NCBI RefSeq assembly: GCF_000307775.2
Contig: NZ_KK020677.1
Location: forward strand, 204,482 to 268,481
Origin: Stutzerimonas stutzeri KOS6
Lineage (GTDB): Bacteria > Pseudomonadota > Gammaproteobacteria > Pseudomonadales > Pseudomonadaceae
Direction: 5' to 3'
DNA: 64,000 nucleotides
Shown one piece after another: positions 16,814 to 25,555 of the stretch. Numbering within the stretch: the stretch's first letter is position 1; each line of letters opens with the position of its first letter. The position numbers and the translations under genes are program-made. The notes beneath the pieces were generated by a model that searched no databases, had not been told where the DNA came from, and saw nothing but the letters and a program-made list of their open reading frames with translations.

Positions 16814-18397
16814 TCAGTGGTGCTCTCGCGTCGCCCTGAACTTAACATCCGGCCAGCGCTCTTCCATCAGGCTCAGATTCACCCGTGTCGGCGCCAGGTA
16901 GGTCAGGTGGCCGCCGCCGTCGATGGCGAGGTTTTCGTAGGCCTTGTTCTTGAAGTCTTCGAGCTTCTTCTTGTCACCGCACTCGATCCAGCGCGCCGAC
17001 CAGACGTTGATCGCCTCGTAGGCGCATTCCACCTTGTATTCCTCTTTCAGGCGGCTGGCGACTACGTCGAACTGCAGCACACCGACTGCACCGAGGATGA
17101 TGTCGTTGTTGCGCTCGGGGAAGAACACCTGGGTCGCGCCTTCCTCGGCCAGTTCCTGCAGGCCCTGGCGCAGCTGCTTGGATTTCAGCGGGTCCTTCAG
17201 GCGCACGCGGCGGAACAGTTCCGGGGCGAAGTGCGGGATACCGGTGAAGCCGAGGTTCTCGCCTTCGGTGAAGGTGTCACCGATCTGGATGGTGCCGTGA
17301 TTGTGCAGGCCGATGATGTCGCCGGCCCAGGCCTCTTCGAGCATCTCGCGTTCGCTGGAGAAGAAGGTCAGGGCATCGGCGATGCGGACATCCTTGCCGA
17401 TGCGCGCGTGACGCAGCTTCATGCCTTTCTCGTACTTGCCCGAGCAGATGCGCATGAAGGCGATGCGGTCGCGGTGCTTGGGGTCCATGTTTGCCTGGAT
17501 CTTGAACACGAAGCCGGTGAACTTCTCCTCGATCGGCTCGACAACGCGCTCGTTCGCTGCACGGGCGAGCGGCATGGGCGCCCAGTCGACGACGGCGTCG
17601 AGCACGTGATCGACGCCGAAGTTACCCAGCGCGGTACCGAAGAACACCGGGGTCAGCTGACCGCTGAGAAACTCGTCCTGGTCGAACTCGTGGCAGGCGC
17701 CCTGGACCAGTTCCAGCTGTTCGAGGAAGCGCTCGTACTCGTCGCCGATGTGCTTGCGCGCCTCGTCGGAATCGAGCTTCTCGATGATCTTGACCTCGGT
17801 GCGCTCGTGGCCGTGGCCCGGCGTGTAGACGATGATGTAGTCGTCCTTGAGGTGGTAGACGCCCTTGAAGTCGCGGTAGCAACCGATCGGCCAGGTGATC
17901 GGTGCGGCCTTGATCTTCAGCACCGCCTCGATCTCGTCGAGTAGTTCGATCGGGTCGCGGATATCGCGGTCGAGCTTGTTGATAAAGCTCACGATAGGCG
18001 TGTCGCGCAGGCGGCAGACGTCCATCAGCGCGATGGTGCGCGGCTCGACGCCCTTGCCGCCATCGAGAACCATCAGCGCGCTGTCCACCGCGGTCAGGGT
18101 GCGGTAGGTGTCTTCCGAGAAATCCTCGTGGCCGGGGGTGTCCAGCAGGTTGATCATGTGCTCGCGGTAGGGGAACTGCATCACCGAGGTGGTGATGGAG
18201 ATGCCGCGCTGCTTCTCCATTTCCATCCAGTCGGACGTCGCATGGCGGTCGGATTTACGCGATTTCACCGTGCCGGCAACGGCGATCGCCTTGCCCATCA
18301 GCAGCAGCTTTTCAGTGATGGTGGTCTTGCCCGCATCGGGGTGCGAGATGATGGCGAAGGTACGGCGCTTCGCGACTTCGGCGGCCTGAGTGGTCAT
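16814..18397 (-). CDS. prfC: Peptide chain release factor 3
   Basis: This 527-residue translational GTPase recycles RF1/RF2 from the ribosome after termination. G1 is [13 protein letters not shown] (Lys24), G2 lies around [19 protein letters not shown]3 is [13 protein letters not shown] and G4 is NKLDRD. The remaining two thirds hold the EF-G-like beta barrel and the RF3 C-terminal domain ([19 protein letters not shown]). Length and motifs are those of a complete PrfC. It is convergent with the gcd remnant and divergent from speC, with a well-placed -10 element 52 bp upstream. Confidence 0.97.
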   Translation of the reverse strand: MTTQAAEVAKRRTFAIISHPDAGKTTITEKLLLMGKAIAVAGTVKSRKSDRHATSDWMEMEKQRGISITTSVMQFPYREHMINLLDTPGHEDFSEDTYRTLTAVDSALMVLDGGKGVEPRTIALMDVCRLRDTPIVSFINKLDRDIRDPIELLDEIEAVLKIKAAPITWPIGCYRDFKGVYHLKDDYIIVYTPGHGHERTEVKIIEKLDSDEARKHIGDEYERFLEQLELVQGACHEFDQDEFLSGQLTPVFFGTALGNFGVDHVLDAVVDWAPMPLARAANERVVEPIEEKFTGFVFKIQANMDPKHRDRIAFMRICSGKYEKGMKLRHARIGKDVRIADALTFFSSEREMLEEAWAGDIIGLHNHGTIQIGDTFTEGENLGFTGIPHFAPELFRRVRLKDPLKSKQLRQGLQELAEEGATQVFFPERNNDIILGAVGVLQFDVVASRLKEEYKVECAYEAINVWSARWIECGDKKKLEDFKNKAYENLAIDGGGHLTYLAPTRVNLSLMEERWPDVKFRATREHH

Positions 18398-18803
18398 CGG
18401 AATTAAGGAACCCGTCGACGAGTAGTCGGTCTGTCAAAAAAGGCGGCGATTATAGCGGTAAATGGATTTCCCTGCGGCCGCGCCGCAGCGGAAATCGCTG
18501 ATTTGTGCAGTTTCCATGACGCTTTGTTTTGAATCGACAACAACTCGAAACGGATGCGCCTTTGAGACGTTTTTTTGATTGATCTATCCCCCCCTTGGTC
18601 CTAAAGTTCGCGCCCGAACGTCCATGCTGGCAACGATCCATCCGGCTCAAGTACTGACGACGAGAGATCCACCGTGATACTCGGCGACATGCCTTGGGAA
18701 GTAGGCGAACCAAAGTGGGGAAACTGATCAGGCGTTCTTGTCAGGGCCGATGGCCCTCCACCCCCTCATCCGACTTTTGTTTCCTGTTTTTGGAGTCCCA
18801 CGC
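18398..18803. other. 406-bp gene-free gap between prfC and speC
   Basis: No supported gene lies here. On the prfC side are a TATAAT (minus strand) and the prfC leader. On the speC side the last ~40 bases hold GGAG about 10 nt before the speC ATG. The middle contains a T-run (GTTTTTTTGATTG, around 18568-18580), a C-run (ATCCCCCCCTTGG) and no obvious inverted repeat. Translated frames crossing it have no family similarity. The long speC leader could hold post-transcriptional control. Confidence 0.5.
18449..18454 (-). promoter_or_regulatory. -10 element for prfC
   Basis: A perfect TATAAT reads on the minus strand, within CCGCTATAATCGCCGCC. Transcription would begin about 45 nt before the prfC ATG. 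No good -35 match stands 16-18 bp upstream. Confidence 0.5.
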
Positions 18804-19967
18804 ATGACGGTCAAGATCGAAGATTATTTCCCTCGCGCCACTTTTCAGAAAATGAAGGCGTTCGCCGACCAGCACGAAACCCCCTTCGTGGTGATCGACA
18901 CCGCAACCATCAGCCAGGCCTACGATGACCTGCGCGCCGGTTTCGAGTTCGCCAGCGTGTACTACGCAGTCAAGGCCAACCCGGCGGTGGAAATCATCGA
19001 CCTGCTGCGCGACAAGGGTTCGAGCTTCGATATCGCCTCGATCTACGAGCTGGACAAGGTCATGTCCCGCGGCGTTGGCCCGGAGCGCATCAGCTACGGC
19101 AACACCATCAAGAAGTCCAAGGACATCCGCTACTTCTACGAGAAGGGCGTGCGCATGTTCGCCACCGACTCCGAAGCCGACCTGCGCAATATCGCCAAGG
19201 CCGCGCCGGGTTCGAAGGTCTATGTACGCATCCTCACCGAAGGTTCGACCACAGCCGACTGGCCGCTGTCGCGCAAGTTCGGCTGCCAGACCGACATGGC
19301 CATGGATCTGCTGATCCTCGCCCGCCAGCTGGGCCTGGTGCCGTACGGCATTTCCTTCCACGTCGGTTCGCAGCAGCGCGACATCTCCGTGTGGGACGCC
19401 GCCATCGCCAAGGTCAAGGTGATTTTCGAACGCCTGAAGGAAGAAGACGGCATCGAGCTGAAGATGATCAACATGGGTGGCGGCTTCCCGGCCAACTACA
19501 TCACCCGTACCAACAGCCTGGAAACCTACGCCGAGGAGATCATCCGCTTCCTCAAGGAAGACTTCGGCGATGAGCTGCCGGAAATCATTCTCGAACCGGG
19601 TCGCTCGCTGATCGCCAATGCCGGCATCCTGGTCAGTGAAGTGGTGCTGGTGGCGCGCAAGTCGCGTACCGCTGTAGAGCGCTGGGTCTACGTGGACGTA
19701 GGCAAGTTCAGCGGCCTGATCGAAACCATGGACGAGTCCATCAAGTTCCCGATCTATGCCGAGAAGAAGGGCGAGATGGAAGAAGTGGTGATCGCCGGCC
19801 CGACCTGCGACAGCGCCGACATCATGTACGAGAACTACAAGTACGGCCTGCCGCTGAACCTGGCCATCGGCGACCGCCTGTACTGGTTGTCCACCGGTGC
19901 CTACACCACCAGTTACAGCGCCGTCGAATTCAACGGCTTCCCGCCGCTGAAGGCTTACTACATCTAA
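18804..19967 (+). CDS. speC: Ornithine decarboxylase (fold-III PLP)
   Basis: This 387-residue enzyme is predicted to decarboxylate ornithine to putrescine; related enzymes also accept lysine. The PLP lysine is Lys57 in YYAVKANP. The phosphate-binding loop is NMGGGFPANY, EPGRSLIANAG carries the PLP phosphate contact, and the catalytic Cys335 lies in GPTCDSAD, contributed across the dimer. The eukaryote-like ODC fold and length match pseudomonad SpeC rather than E. coli SpeC. The ATG at 18804 follows TTTTTGGAG; a longer frame upstream is leader. With speA at 1 kb, the window holds the entry points of both putrescine routes. Confidence 0.92.
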   Translation: MTVKIEDYFPRATFQKMKAFADQHETPFVVIDTATISQAYDDLRAGFEFASVYYAVKANPAVEIIDLLRDKGSSFDIASIYELDKVMSRGVGPERISYGNTIKKSKDIRYFYEKGVRMFATDSEADLRNIAKAAPGSKVYVRILTEGSTTADWPLSRKFGCQTDMAMDLLILARQLGLVPYGISFHVGSQQRDISVWDAAIAKVKVIFERLKEEDGIELKMINMGGGFPANYITRTNSLETYAEEIIRFLKEDFGDELPEIILEPGRSLIANAGILVSEVVLVARKSRTAVERWVYVDVGKFSGLIETMDESIKFPIYAEKKGEMEEVVIAGPTCDSADIMYENYKYGLPLNLAIGDRLYWLSTGAYTTSYSAVEFNGFPPLKAYYI

Positions 19968-19984
19968 GCCGTAGAGGCCGAACG

Positions 19985-20012
19985 AACGCCCCGCATTGCG
20001 GGGCGTTTTCGT
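19985..20012 (+). terminator. Terminator after speC
   Basis: AACGCCCCGC and GCGGGGCGTT form a perfect 10-bp stem around ATT, then TTCG. It lies 17 bp past the speC stop and faces the convergent Sel1 gene, which it may also terminate. Confidence 0.85.
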
Positions 20013-20028
20013 TTCCGGCTACAGGCGA

Positions 20029-20787
20029 TCAGGCCTGCGTGCTGCGCAGCTCGTCCCGCCTTCGATCATAGGCCTCGACGATGTCGGCGACCTGCGGCAA
20101 TGCGGCGGCTTGCAGGCTGGCCAGCGCGGTCTCGACGAACCTGAGGTGGCCGTGCGTCAGGGCACGAATCAGCCAGTGCCGCGCCGCGTCCCATTGCTGC
20201 TGGGCCAGCAACACGGCGGCGTGGCTGAACTGGCCGCGGAAATCACCGGCCTCGGCCGAGCGGCGATACCACTCGTGCGCCGCCGTAACATCCCGCGCCA
20301 CGCCGCGGCCGTCCTCCAGGCAGCGACCGGTCAGGTTCATCGACTTGGCGTGGCCGAGTTCGGCGGCCTGGCGGTAGAGCCGGTAGGCTGCCGTTTCGTT
20401 CTGTTCGACACCGCGTCCGGTGGCCAGCAGGTTGGCCAGGTTGTACATGCCCCAGTCCAGGCCGATGCCTGCTGCGCGTCGGTAGAACTCGGCCGCGCGT
20501 GATGGATCGGCGGGGCAGCCCCAGCCATGTTCGTGGCAGCGCCCGGCCATGTTGCAGGCCATGGCATGGCCGCGTTCGGCCGCGAAGCCGAACCAGGTCA
20601 GCGCCAGCACTGGATCGGCCTCGATCCCGCGACCATCCAGCAGAATCTGGCCGAGCAGCGCCTGTGCTTCGATCTCCCCGGCTGCGGCAGCAGTCAGCAC
20701 CAGGCGTGCGGCGCGGTGTGGCTCCTCGGCGAGGTCTGCGAGTCGATCGGTATCGAGGGTTTCCTCACGGCGCAGAAAATGCGACAT
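20029..20787 (-). CDS. Sel1-repeat (TPR-like) protein next to piuC
   Basis: This 252-residue soluble protein is made mostly of Sel1-like helical repeats. Repeat signatures are ALLGQILLDGRGIEADPVLAL, CHEHGWGCPADPSRAAEFYR, LANLLATGRGVEQNETAAYR and CLEDGRGVARDVTAAHEWYR, each followed by an AxxxGH/D link. It has no signal peptide. Sel1 proteins act as scaffolds; no partner can be named. Its ATG overlaps the piuC stop codon by one base, so the two are translated together, and in pseudomonads this gene accompanies piuC and piuA as part of the iron-starvation set. Confidence 0.82.
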   Translation of the reverse strand: MSHFLRREETLDTDRLADLAEEPHRAARLVLTAAAAGEIEAQALLGQILLDGRGIEADPVLALTWFGFAAERGHAMACNMAGRCHEHGWGCPADPSRAAEFYRRAAGIGLDWGMYNLANLLATGRGVEQNETAAYRLYRQAAELGHAKSMNLTGRCLEDGRGVARDVTAAHEWYRRSAEAGDFRGQFSHAAVLLAQQQWDAARHWLIRALTHGHLRFVETALASLQAAALPQVADIVEAYDRRRDELRSTQA

Positions 20788-21467
20788 CAGACCTCGACCC
20801 AGCGGCGCAGCAGGTTGTGGTAGGTGCCGGTCAGTTGCAGCAGAGAGGGGTGCTCCGGCACGTCGGCGGTCAGCTGCTGGATGGCCTGATCCATCTCATA
20901 GAGCAGCGTGCGCTGGGCGTCTTCGCGCACCAGGCTTTGAATCCAGAAGAACGAGGCCAGCCGCGCGCCGCGTGTGACCGGCTCGACCTTGTGCAGGCTG
21001 GTGCTGGGGTACAGCACCATGTCGCCAGCGGCGAATTTCACCCGCTGCGTACCGTAGGTGTCATGGATGACCAGCTCGCCGCCGTCGTATTCGTCGGGGT
21101 CACTGAAGAACAGGGTTGCCGAGAGATCGGTACGCACGCGCTCGGCGCTGTTGCGCACCTGACGGACCGCATTGTCAATGTGATAGCCGAACTGACCGCC
21201 CGCCGTGTAGCAGTTGAACAGTGGCGGAAAGACCTTGCCCGGAAGCGCGGCCGACATGAACTGCGGGTGCTGCCAGAGCCGTTGCAGCATGGCTTCGGCG
21301 ATTTCGCGGGCAAGCGGGTCGTCTTCGGCCAGCTGCAGATTGTGCTTGGCCTTGGCCGACTGGTAGCCGGCGGTGACGCGTCCGTCCTGCCAGGCGGCCT
21401 GCTCCAGCGCCGCGCGGATACGATCGGTTTCTTCACGGGAAAACACGTTGGCAATGCGTAAAAGCAT
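20787..21467 (-). CDS. piuC: PiuC, Fe(II)/2-oxoglutarate-dependent dioxygenase
   Basis: This 226-residue enzyme is of the PKHD-type hydroxylase family. The iron facial triad is His96 and Asp98 in GYHIDNAV and His159 in SLHKVEP; Arg169 probably binds 2-oxoglutarate. The C-terminal 50 residues are the family's dimer helices. PiuC genes are iron-starvation induced and sit beside a siderophore receptor. The substrate is not settled, though a role in processing an imported siderophore is often assumed. Fur-like sequences lie just upstream, shared with divergent piuA. It is the first gene of a pair with the Sel1 protein. Confidence 0.93.
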   Translation of the reverse strand: MLLRIANVFSREETDRIRAALEQAAWQDGRVTAGYQSAKAKHNLQLAEDDPLAREIAEAMLQRLWQHPQFMSAALPGKVFPPLFNCYTAGGQFGYHIDNAVRQVRNSAERVRTDLSATLFFSDPDEYDGGELVIHDTYGTQRVKFAAGDMVLYPSTSLHKVEPVTRGARLASFFWIQSLVREDAQRTLLYEMDQAIQQLTADVPEHPSLLQLTGTYHNLLRRWVEV

Positions 21468-21493
21468 GGATCACCGGCAGGAGAAAAAGATCA

Positions 21494-21512
21494 AATGATA
21501 GTAATTTGCATT
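21494..21512. promoter_or_regulatory. Fur-like box between piuC and piuA
   Basis: AATGATAGTAATTTGCATT is an imperfect palindrome with the AATGATA and TGCATT arms of pseudomonad Fur sites. It is 27 bp from the piuC ATG and in the piuA upstream region. A weaker AT-rich relative, TAATAATAGCAATTCG, is at about 21557-21572. Iron-replete repression of both genes is inferred. Confidence 0.6.
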
Positions 21513-21520
21513 TAGATGTT

Positions 21521-21550
21521 TCGGAATGCGACAGAATGTATCAGAATGCT
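21521..21550. promoter_or_regulatory. Three phased 10-bp direct repeats upstream of piuA
   Basis: TCGGAATGCG, ACAGAATGTA and TCAGAATGCT follow each other without a gap, placing GAATG at exactly 10-bp intervals (21524, 21534, 21544). Such helically phased direct repeats are the usual target shape of OmpR-type response regulators. They sit between the Fur-like box and the piuA start. Confidence 0.45.
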
Positions 21551-21603
21551 TGTCGCTAATAATAGCAATTCGCAGTTGCATTCAGATCAAGGACCTGCAT
21601 TTT

Positions 21604-23862
21604 ATGTCGCGTCAGTCTCTCGAACTGGCCCAGCCACCCCGCGTGTTGGCTTCGGCTATCGGTGTCGCCCTTACGGCATTTTCCGTTCCATCCATTGCCC
21701 AGACTGCTCCTGCCGCGTCGTCGCCCGGTGAGACACCGGTTGCGCTCGACGAGGTGACCGTGATCGGCGAGCAGGAACAGGCCTACAAGGCCGGTACCTC
21801 TGCCTCGAAGAAGTACACGGCGCCGCTGCGCGAAACGCCGAAATCGGTCACCGTCATCACCGACCAGGTGATTCGCGACACCGGTTCGCTCACGCTGGTC
21901 GATGCGCTGCGCACCACGTCCGGCATCACCTTCGGCGCGGGCGAGGGCGGCAACCCGGCGGGCGACCGGCCGATCATTCGCGGCTTCAACGCCGAGAGCG
22001 ATACCTTTATCGACGGCCTGCGCGACGTCGGTTCGCAGACCCGCGAGATCTTCAACGTCGAAAGCATCGAAGTGAGCAAGGGGCCAGGCTCGGCCTACAC
22101 CGGCGCGGGTTCCACCGGAGGCAGCCTCAACCTGATCAGCAAGACCGCCAAGCAGCGCGACTTCGGCGACGCCAGCGTCACCCTCGGTTCGGACCAGACA
22201 CGCCGCTACACCCTGGACGTGAACCGGGTGCTCGGTGACAACGTAGCGGGTCGTCTGAACCTGATGAAGCACGAGGCCAATGTCGCCGGCCGCGATGGTG
22301 TGGACGTCAGCCGCTGGGGCGTGGCACCAACCATCACCTTCGGCTTCGATACGCCGACCCGGGCGACGCTGTCCTACTACCACCTGGAAACGGACGACAT
22401 GCCCGATTACGGCATTCCGCTGACGGTGGCTACGCCAGGCAAACCGGGCCGCAAGCCGACCAGCGTCGATCGCGACAACTTCTACGGCCTGGAAAGCCGC
22501 GACTTCCGCGAGAGCACCACGGATGCCGGCACCATTCGTCTGGAGCACGACCTGAACGAGAACCTGACCGTCTCCAACACCACGCGTATCGCCCGCACCA
22601 CGCTGGACTACATCGTCACCAACCCGGACGACTCGCGCGGCAACGTGCCCAACGGCCTGGTTTCGCGCGCCGCCAAGAGCCGCAACTCCAATACCCAGAG
22701 CTGGGTCAACCAGACCGATCTGACGGCGCGATTCGAAACCGGCAGCATCGAGCACACCCTGGTGACGGGCGTGGAGATCAGCGATGTCGGCGTGCACAAC
22801 CGTCCCTACGTGGTCACCCCAGGCACCAGTGGCAGCACATGTACGCCTGCACACCTGGCGTCCGGCGATTGCACCAGCCTGCACAACCCGAGCCCCGCGG
22901 ACGCCTGGACCGGCAGCATTGCGCGCAGCACGGCGACGACCGATACCGACACCGAAACGCTTGCGGCCTATGTCTTCGATACGCTGAAGTTCAACGAGCA
23001 GTGGTCGCTCAACATGGGGCTGCGCTACGACGACTACGAAACGGAGCAGAAGGCCGTCTCCACCGCCGGCGTGGTGACCCGGCCGGAGAACAAGAGCCAC
23101 TTCTGGAACTATCAGTTGGGCCTGGTCTTCAATCCGCTGCCCAACGGCAGCATCTACGCGGCCTGGTCGACCTCCAGCAACCCGTCCGGCGAGACCGGTG
23201 GCGAAGGCTCCGATGCCCTCAGCGTGAACAACCAGGTCCTCGATCCGGAGCGCAACCGCAACTACGAGGTCGGCACCAAGTGGGACTTCTTCGACGAGCG
23301 TCTCGGCCTGACCGCTGCGCTGTTCCGAACCGAGAAGAGCAATGCGCGGGTAACCAACGCCAGCGGTTTCCAGGAGAGCATCGGCGAAACCCGGGTCGAC
23401 GGCCTGGAATTGGGCGCGACCGGCCAGATCACCCATAACTGGCAGGTGTTCGCCAGCTATACCTATCTGGACGCCGAGCTGGTCAAGTCCGGTGCCGCCA
23501 ACGTCGGCACCCGCGCGGCACCGGTGTACGTGGAGGGGCTGTACGACGGCAACGAGGTGCCCAGCACGCCGAAGCACAGCTTCAGCTTCTGGAACACCTA
23601 CAACCTCACGCAGGACCTGACCATCGGTGGCGGCGCCACCTACGTCGACTCTCGCTTCGGCGATACGGCGAACAACATCGAGATACCGGAATACTGGCGC
23701 TACGATGCGATGGCTGCCTATCGTGTGAGCAAGAACCTGGACCTGCAGCTGAACGTGCAGAACCTGACCGACAAGCGCTATTTCGATCAGGTTTACGGCA
23801 GTCACTATGCCCACGTTGCCGCAGGCCGTACTGCCTTGCTGAGCACGAATTTCCACTTCTGA
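21604..23862 (+). CDS. piuA: PiuA, TonB-dependent siderophore receptor
   Basis: This 752-residue outer-membrane receptor has a signal peptide (~1-33, cut near SIAQTAP), a TonB box-like DEVTVIGEQ, a plug domain with RETPKSVTVITDQVIRD, DRPIIRGFNAESDTFIDGLRD and the plug end NVESIEVSKGPGSAYTGAG. A 22-strand barrel follows, ending RTALLSTNFHF with a terminal Phe as recognised by BAM. Divergence from piuC and the Sel1 gene identifies it as PiuA, which takes up catechol-type siderophores and drug conjugates. I preferred the ATG at 21604 (AAGGA upstream, signal peptide directly) over an in-frame start at 21526. Confidence 0.93.
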   Translation: MSRQSLELAQPPRVLASAIGVALTAFSVPSIAQTAPAASSPGETPVALDEVTVIGEQEQAYKAGTSASKKYTAPLRETPKSVTVITDQVIRDTGSLTLVDALRTTSGITFGAGEGGNPAGDRPIIRGFNAESDTFIDGLRDVGSQTREIFNVESIEVSKGPGSAYTGAGSTGGSLNLISKTAKQRDFGDASVTLGSDQTRRYTLDVNRVLGDNVAGRLNLMKHEANVAGRDGVDVSRWGVAPTITFGFDTPTRATLSYYHLETDDMPDYGIPLTVATPGKPGRKPTSVDRDNFYGLESRDFRESTTDAGTIRLEHDLNENLTVSNTTRIARTTLDYIVTNPDDSRGNVPNGLVSRAAKSRNSNTQSWVNQTDLTARFETGSIEHTLVTGVEISDVGVHNRPYVVTPGTSGSTCTPAHLASGDCTSLHNPSPADAWTGSIARSTATTDTDTETLAAYVFDTLKFNEQWSLNMGLRYDDYETEQKAVSTAGVVTRPENKSHFWNYQLGLVFNPLPNGSIYAAWSTSSNPSGETGGEGSDALSVNNQVLDPERNRNYEVGTKWDFFDERLGLTAALFRTEKSNARVTNASGFQESIGETRVDGLELGATGQITHNWQVFASYTYLDAELVKSGAANVGTRAAPVYVEGLYDGNEVPSTPKHSFSFWNTYNLTQDLTIGGGATYVDSRFGDTANNIEIPEYWRYDAMAAYRVSKNLDLQLNVQNLTDKRYFDQVYGSHYAHVAAGRTALLSTNFHF

Positions 23863-23881
23863 TACGGGTGCGAGAAAAAAC

Positions 23882-23911
23882 AAAGGCCGCTCTTCGAAGC
23901 GGCCTTTGTCG
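23882..23911. terminator. Bidirectional terminator after piuA
   Basis: AAAGGCCGCT and AGCGGCCTTT form a perfect 10-bp stem around CTTCGA, with A residues before and T residues after. It can stop piuA (plus) and the convergent reductase operon (minus), whose last gene ends at 23923. Confidence 0.85.
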
Positions 23912-23922
23912 TTGTGGCGATA

Positions 23923-25479
23923 TCAATACAGGTCGCGCCGATAGCGCCCCTGTTCGCTCAGTTGCTCCAGCTGCGCCTGGCCGAGCAGGCCGAGCAGGAT
24001 CTGCTGCACCTCCTGGCCCATGCCTTCCAGGCTGCCGCAGACGTAGATCGCCGCGCCCTGATCCACCCAGCGGCGCAGGTCGTCGGCGGCATCGCGCAGC
24101 GCATGCTGCACGTAGCGCTTCGGTGCCTGGTCGCGCGAAAACGCCAGGTCAAGTCGTTGCAGATGGCCACTGTCGAGCCATTGCTGCAGTTCATCGTGGA
24201 AGAAGGCGTCGTGTGCGGCGTTGCGTTCCCCGAACAGCAGCCAGTTGCGCGAATGCGGCGTGGCGGCTCGTTCGCGCAGGTGCGCGCGCAGGCCGGCGAT
24301 GCCGGTGCCGTTGCCGATGAGTATCAGCGGCGTCTCCGCGGCGGGGCCATGGAATGCTGGGTTGTGGCGAATGCGCAGGTCGATCTGCTGGCCGACGCCG
24401 GCATGGCGGCACAGCCAGCCCGAGCAGAGGCCGGGCGTCCCGTCCGGGTGACTGGCTTCGCGCACCACCAGTTGCAGCGAACCATCGGCAGGCACCGAGG
24501 CAATCGAGTACTCCCGGTGCGCTAGCGCCGGCAAGGCCAGCAAGGCGGTCATGTCGAGTTTCTGCAGCGCTTCGAGGTTCGGTAGCCTCGTGTTGCACAG
24601 GCGGCTGGCCAGAGTCTGGCCATCGATTAGCTGGTGCGAATCGAATCCCGACTGCTGCAGTAGCGCTTCGATGCGCGCCAGCTCGTGGCGAGGTCCGACT
24701 TCGACGATGTCGCCCGCGCGCCAGCTGACCTGGTGGGCCGCGGGTACCAGCGACAGGTGCTGCACCGGTGCACCGGCGCTATCAGGGTTCAGGCAGCGTC
24801 GATCGGCGAGTCGCCAGGCCTCATAGGGCGCCGGCAGCCAGTCGCTGAAGTCTCTGCCTCCGCTCAGGTGGGCGAGCTGCTGTTGCCAGTGACGCAGCAC
24901 GCCGGGATCGCCGCGGTCGGCTTCCAGGCGGTCGAACAGCGGCGTGGCGCCGCATTGGCGCAGTCGTTCGTCGAGACGGCGACCAAACGCGCAGAAATGG
25001 CGGTACTGGCGATCACCGAAGGCCAGCACGGCATACTCCAGGTCGTGCAGCTGAGGACTTGCCGTGATCAGGCGCCGCTCGAAGCGTGCGCCGTCGTCCG
25101 GTGCCTCGCCTTCGCCATAGGTGCTGACGACGAACAGGATGCGCCGCGCTGGCAGCTGGCTCGGCTCGATCATATTCAGCGGCAGCAGTTGCACGTTCAC
25201 GCCCGCTTCGCGAAGCTGCTCAGCGCTGCGCTCGGCGTAGAGCCGGGCTTGCCCGCCCTGGCTGGCATAGGTCAGCACCAGCGCCGAGGGCGCGTCCGTG
25301 GCTGCCGCTTTGCGGCGTAGCTGTCCGCGCCAGCAGTACAGCGAAATGGCCAGATAGACCAGCACGACCACGGCAGCGCTGATCGCCCGCGGCGGCTGCC
25401 ACCACAGCAGCAGCGCAGCAAGCACGATACAGCCGAGCAGCGGCGACAGGTGCCGAACGGATCGGAAAGGTGTGGGCAA
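23923..25479 (-). CDS. Membrane-anchored flavodoxin/FNR reductase (CysJ-like)
   Basis: This 518-residue protein has two N-terminal helices (~11-28 and 32-50), then a flavodoxin-like FMN domain (~65-205; LVLTYASQGGQARLYAE, VVSTYGEGEAPDDG, YAVLAFGDRQYRHF). A ferredoxin-NADP reductase module follows: FAD-binding REYSIAS (~330), pyridine-nucleotide binding LILIGNGTGIAGLRAHL (~390), YVCGSLEGMGQEV and a C-terminal RRDLY ending in an aromatic residue. This suggests cytoplasmic NADPH oxidation with electrons passed to a membrane partner. Related iron-regulated proteins in other pseudomonads (PiuB type) carry PepSY helices fused to such a module; here those helices are encoded separately at 26966. It is the last gene of the receptor operon. 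Confidence 0.85.
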   Translation of the reverse strand: MPTPFRSVRHLSPLLGCIVLAALLLWWQPPRAISAAVVVLVYLAISLYCWRGQLRRKAAATDAPSALVLTYASQGGQARLYAERSAEQLREAGVNVQLLPLNMIEPSQLPARRILFVVSTYGEGEAPDDGARFERRLITASPQLHDLEYAVLAFGDRQYRHFCAFGRRLDERLRQCGATPLFDRLEADRGDPGVLRHWQQQLAHLSGGRDFSDWLPAPYEAWRLADRRCLNPDSAGAPVQHLSLVPAAHQVSWRAGDIVEVGPRHELARIEALLQQSGFDSHQLIDGQTLASRLCNTRLPNLEALQKLDMTALLALPALAHREYSIASVPADGSLQLVVREASHPDGTPGLCSGWLCRHAGVGQQIDLRIRHNPAFHGPAAETPLILIGNGTGIAGLRAHLRERAATPHSRNWLLFGERNAAHDAFFHDELQQWLDSGHLQRLDLAFSRDQAPKRYVQHALRDAADDLRRWVDQGAAIYVCGSLEGMGQEVQQILLGLLGQAQLEQLSEQGRYRRDLY

Positions 25480-25555
25480 GGAGCGGACTCGTTACGGAGA
25501 ATGCGGTAGCGGGAGCTGCCTGAGCGTCCGTGACGACCCAGGCAGCGTGCGGGCG

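Noticed and set aside
18450..18713. 87-codon minus-strand frame in the prfC-speC gap
   Set aside because: No ribosome binding site, no similarity to any family, and it would overlap the prfC promoter.
21556..23883. 775-codon open frame opposite piuA
   Set aside because: It lies on the opposite strand of a receptor with full plug and barrel motifs; the antisense protein has no recognisable domain.
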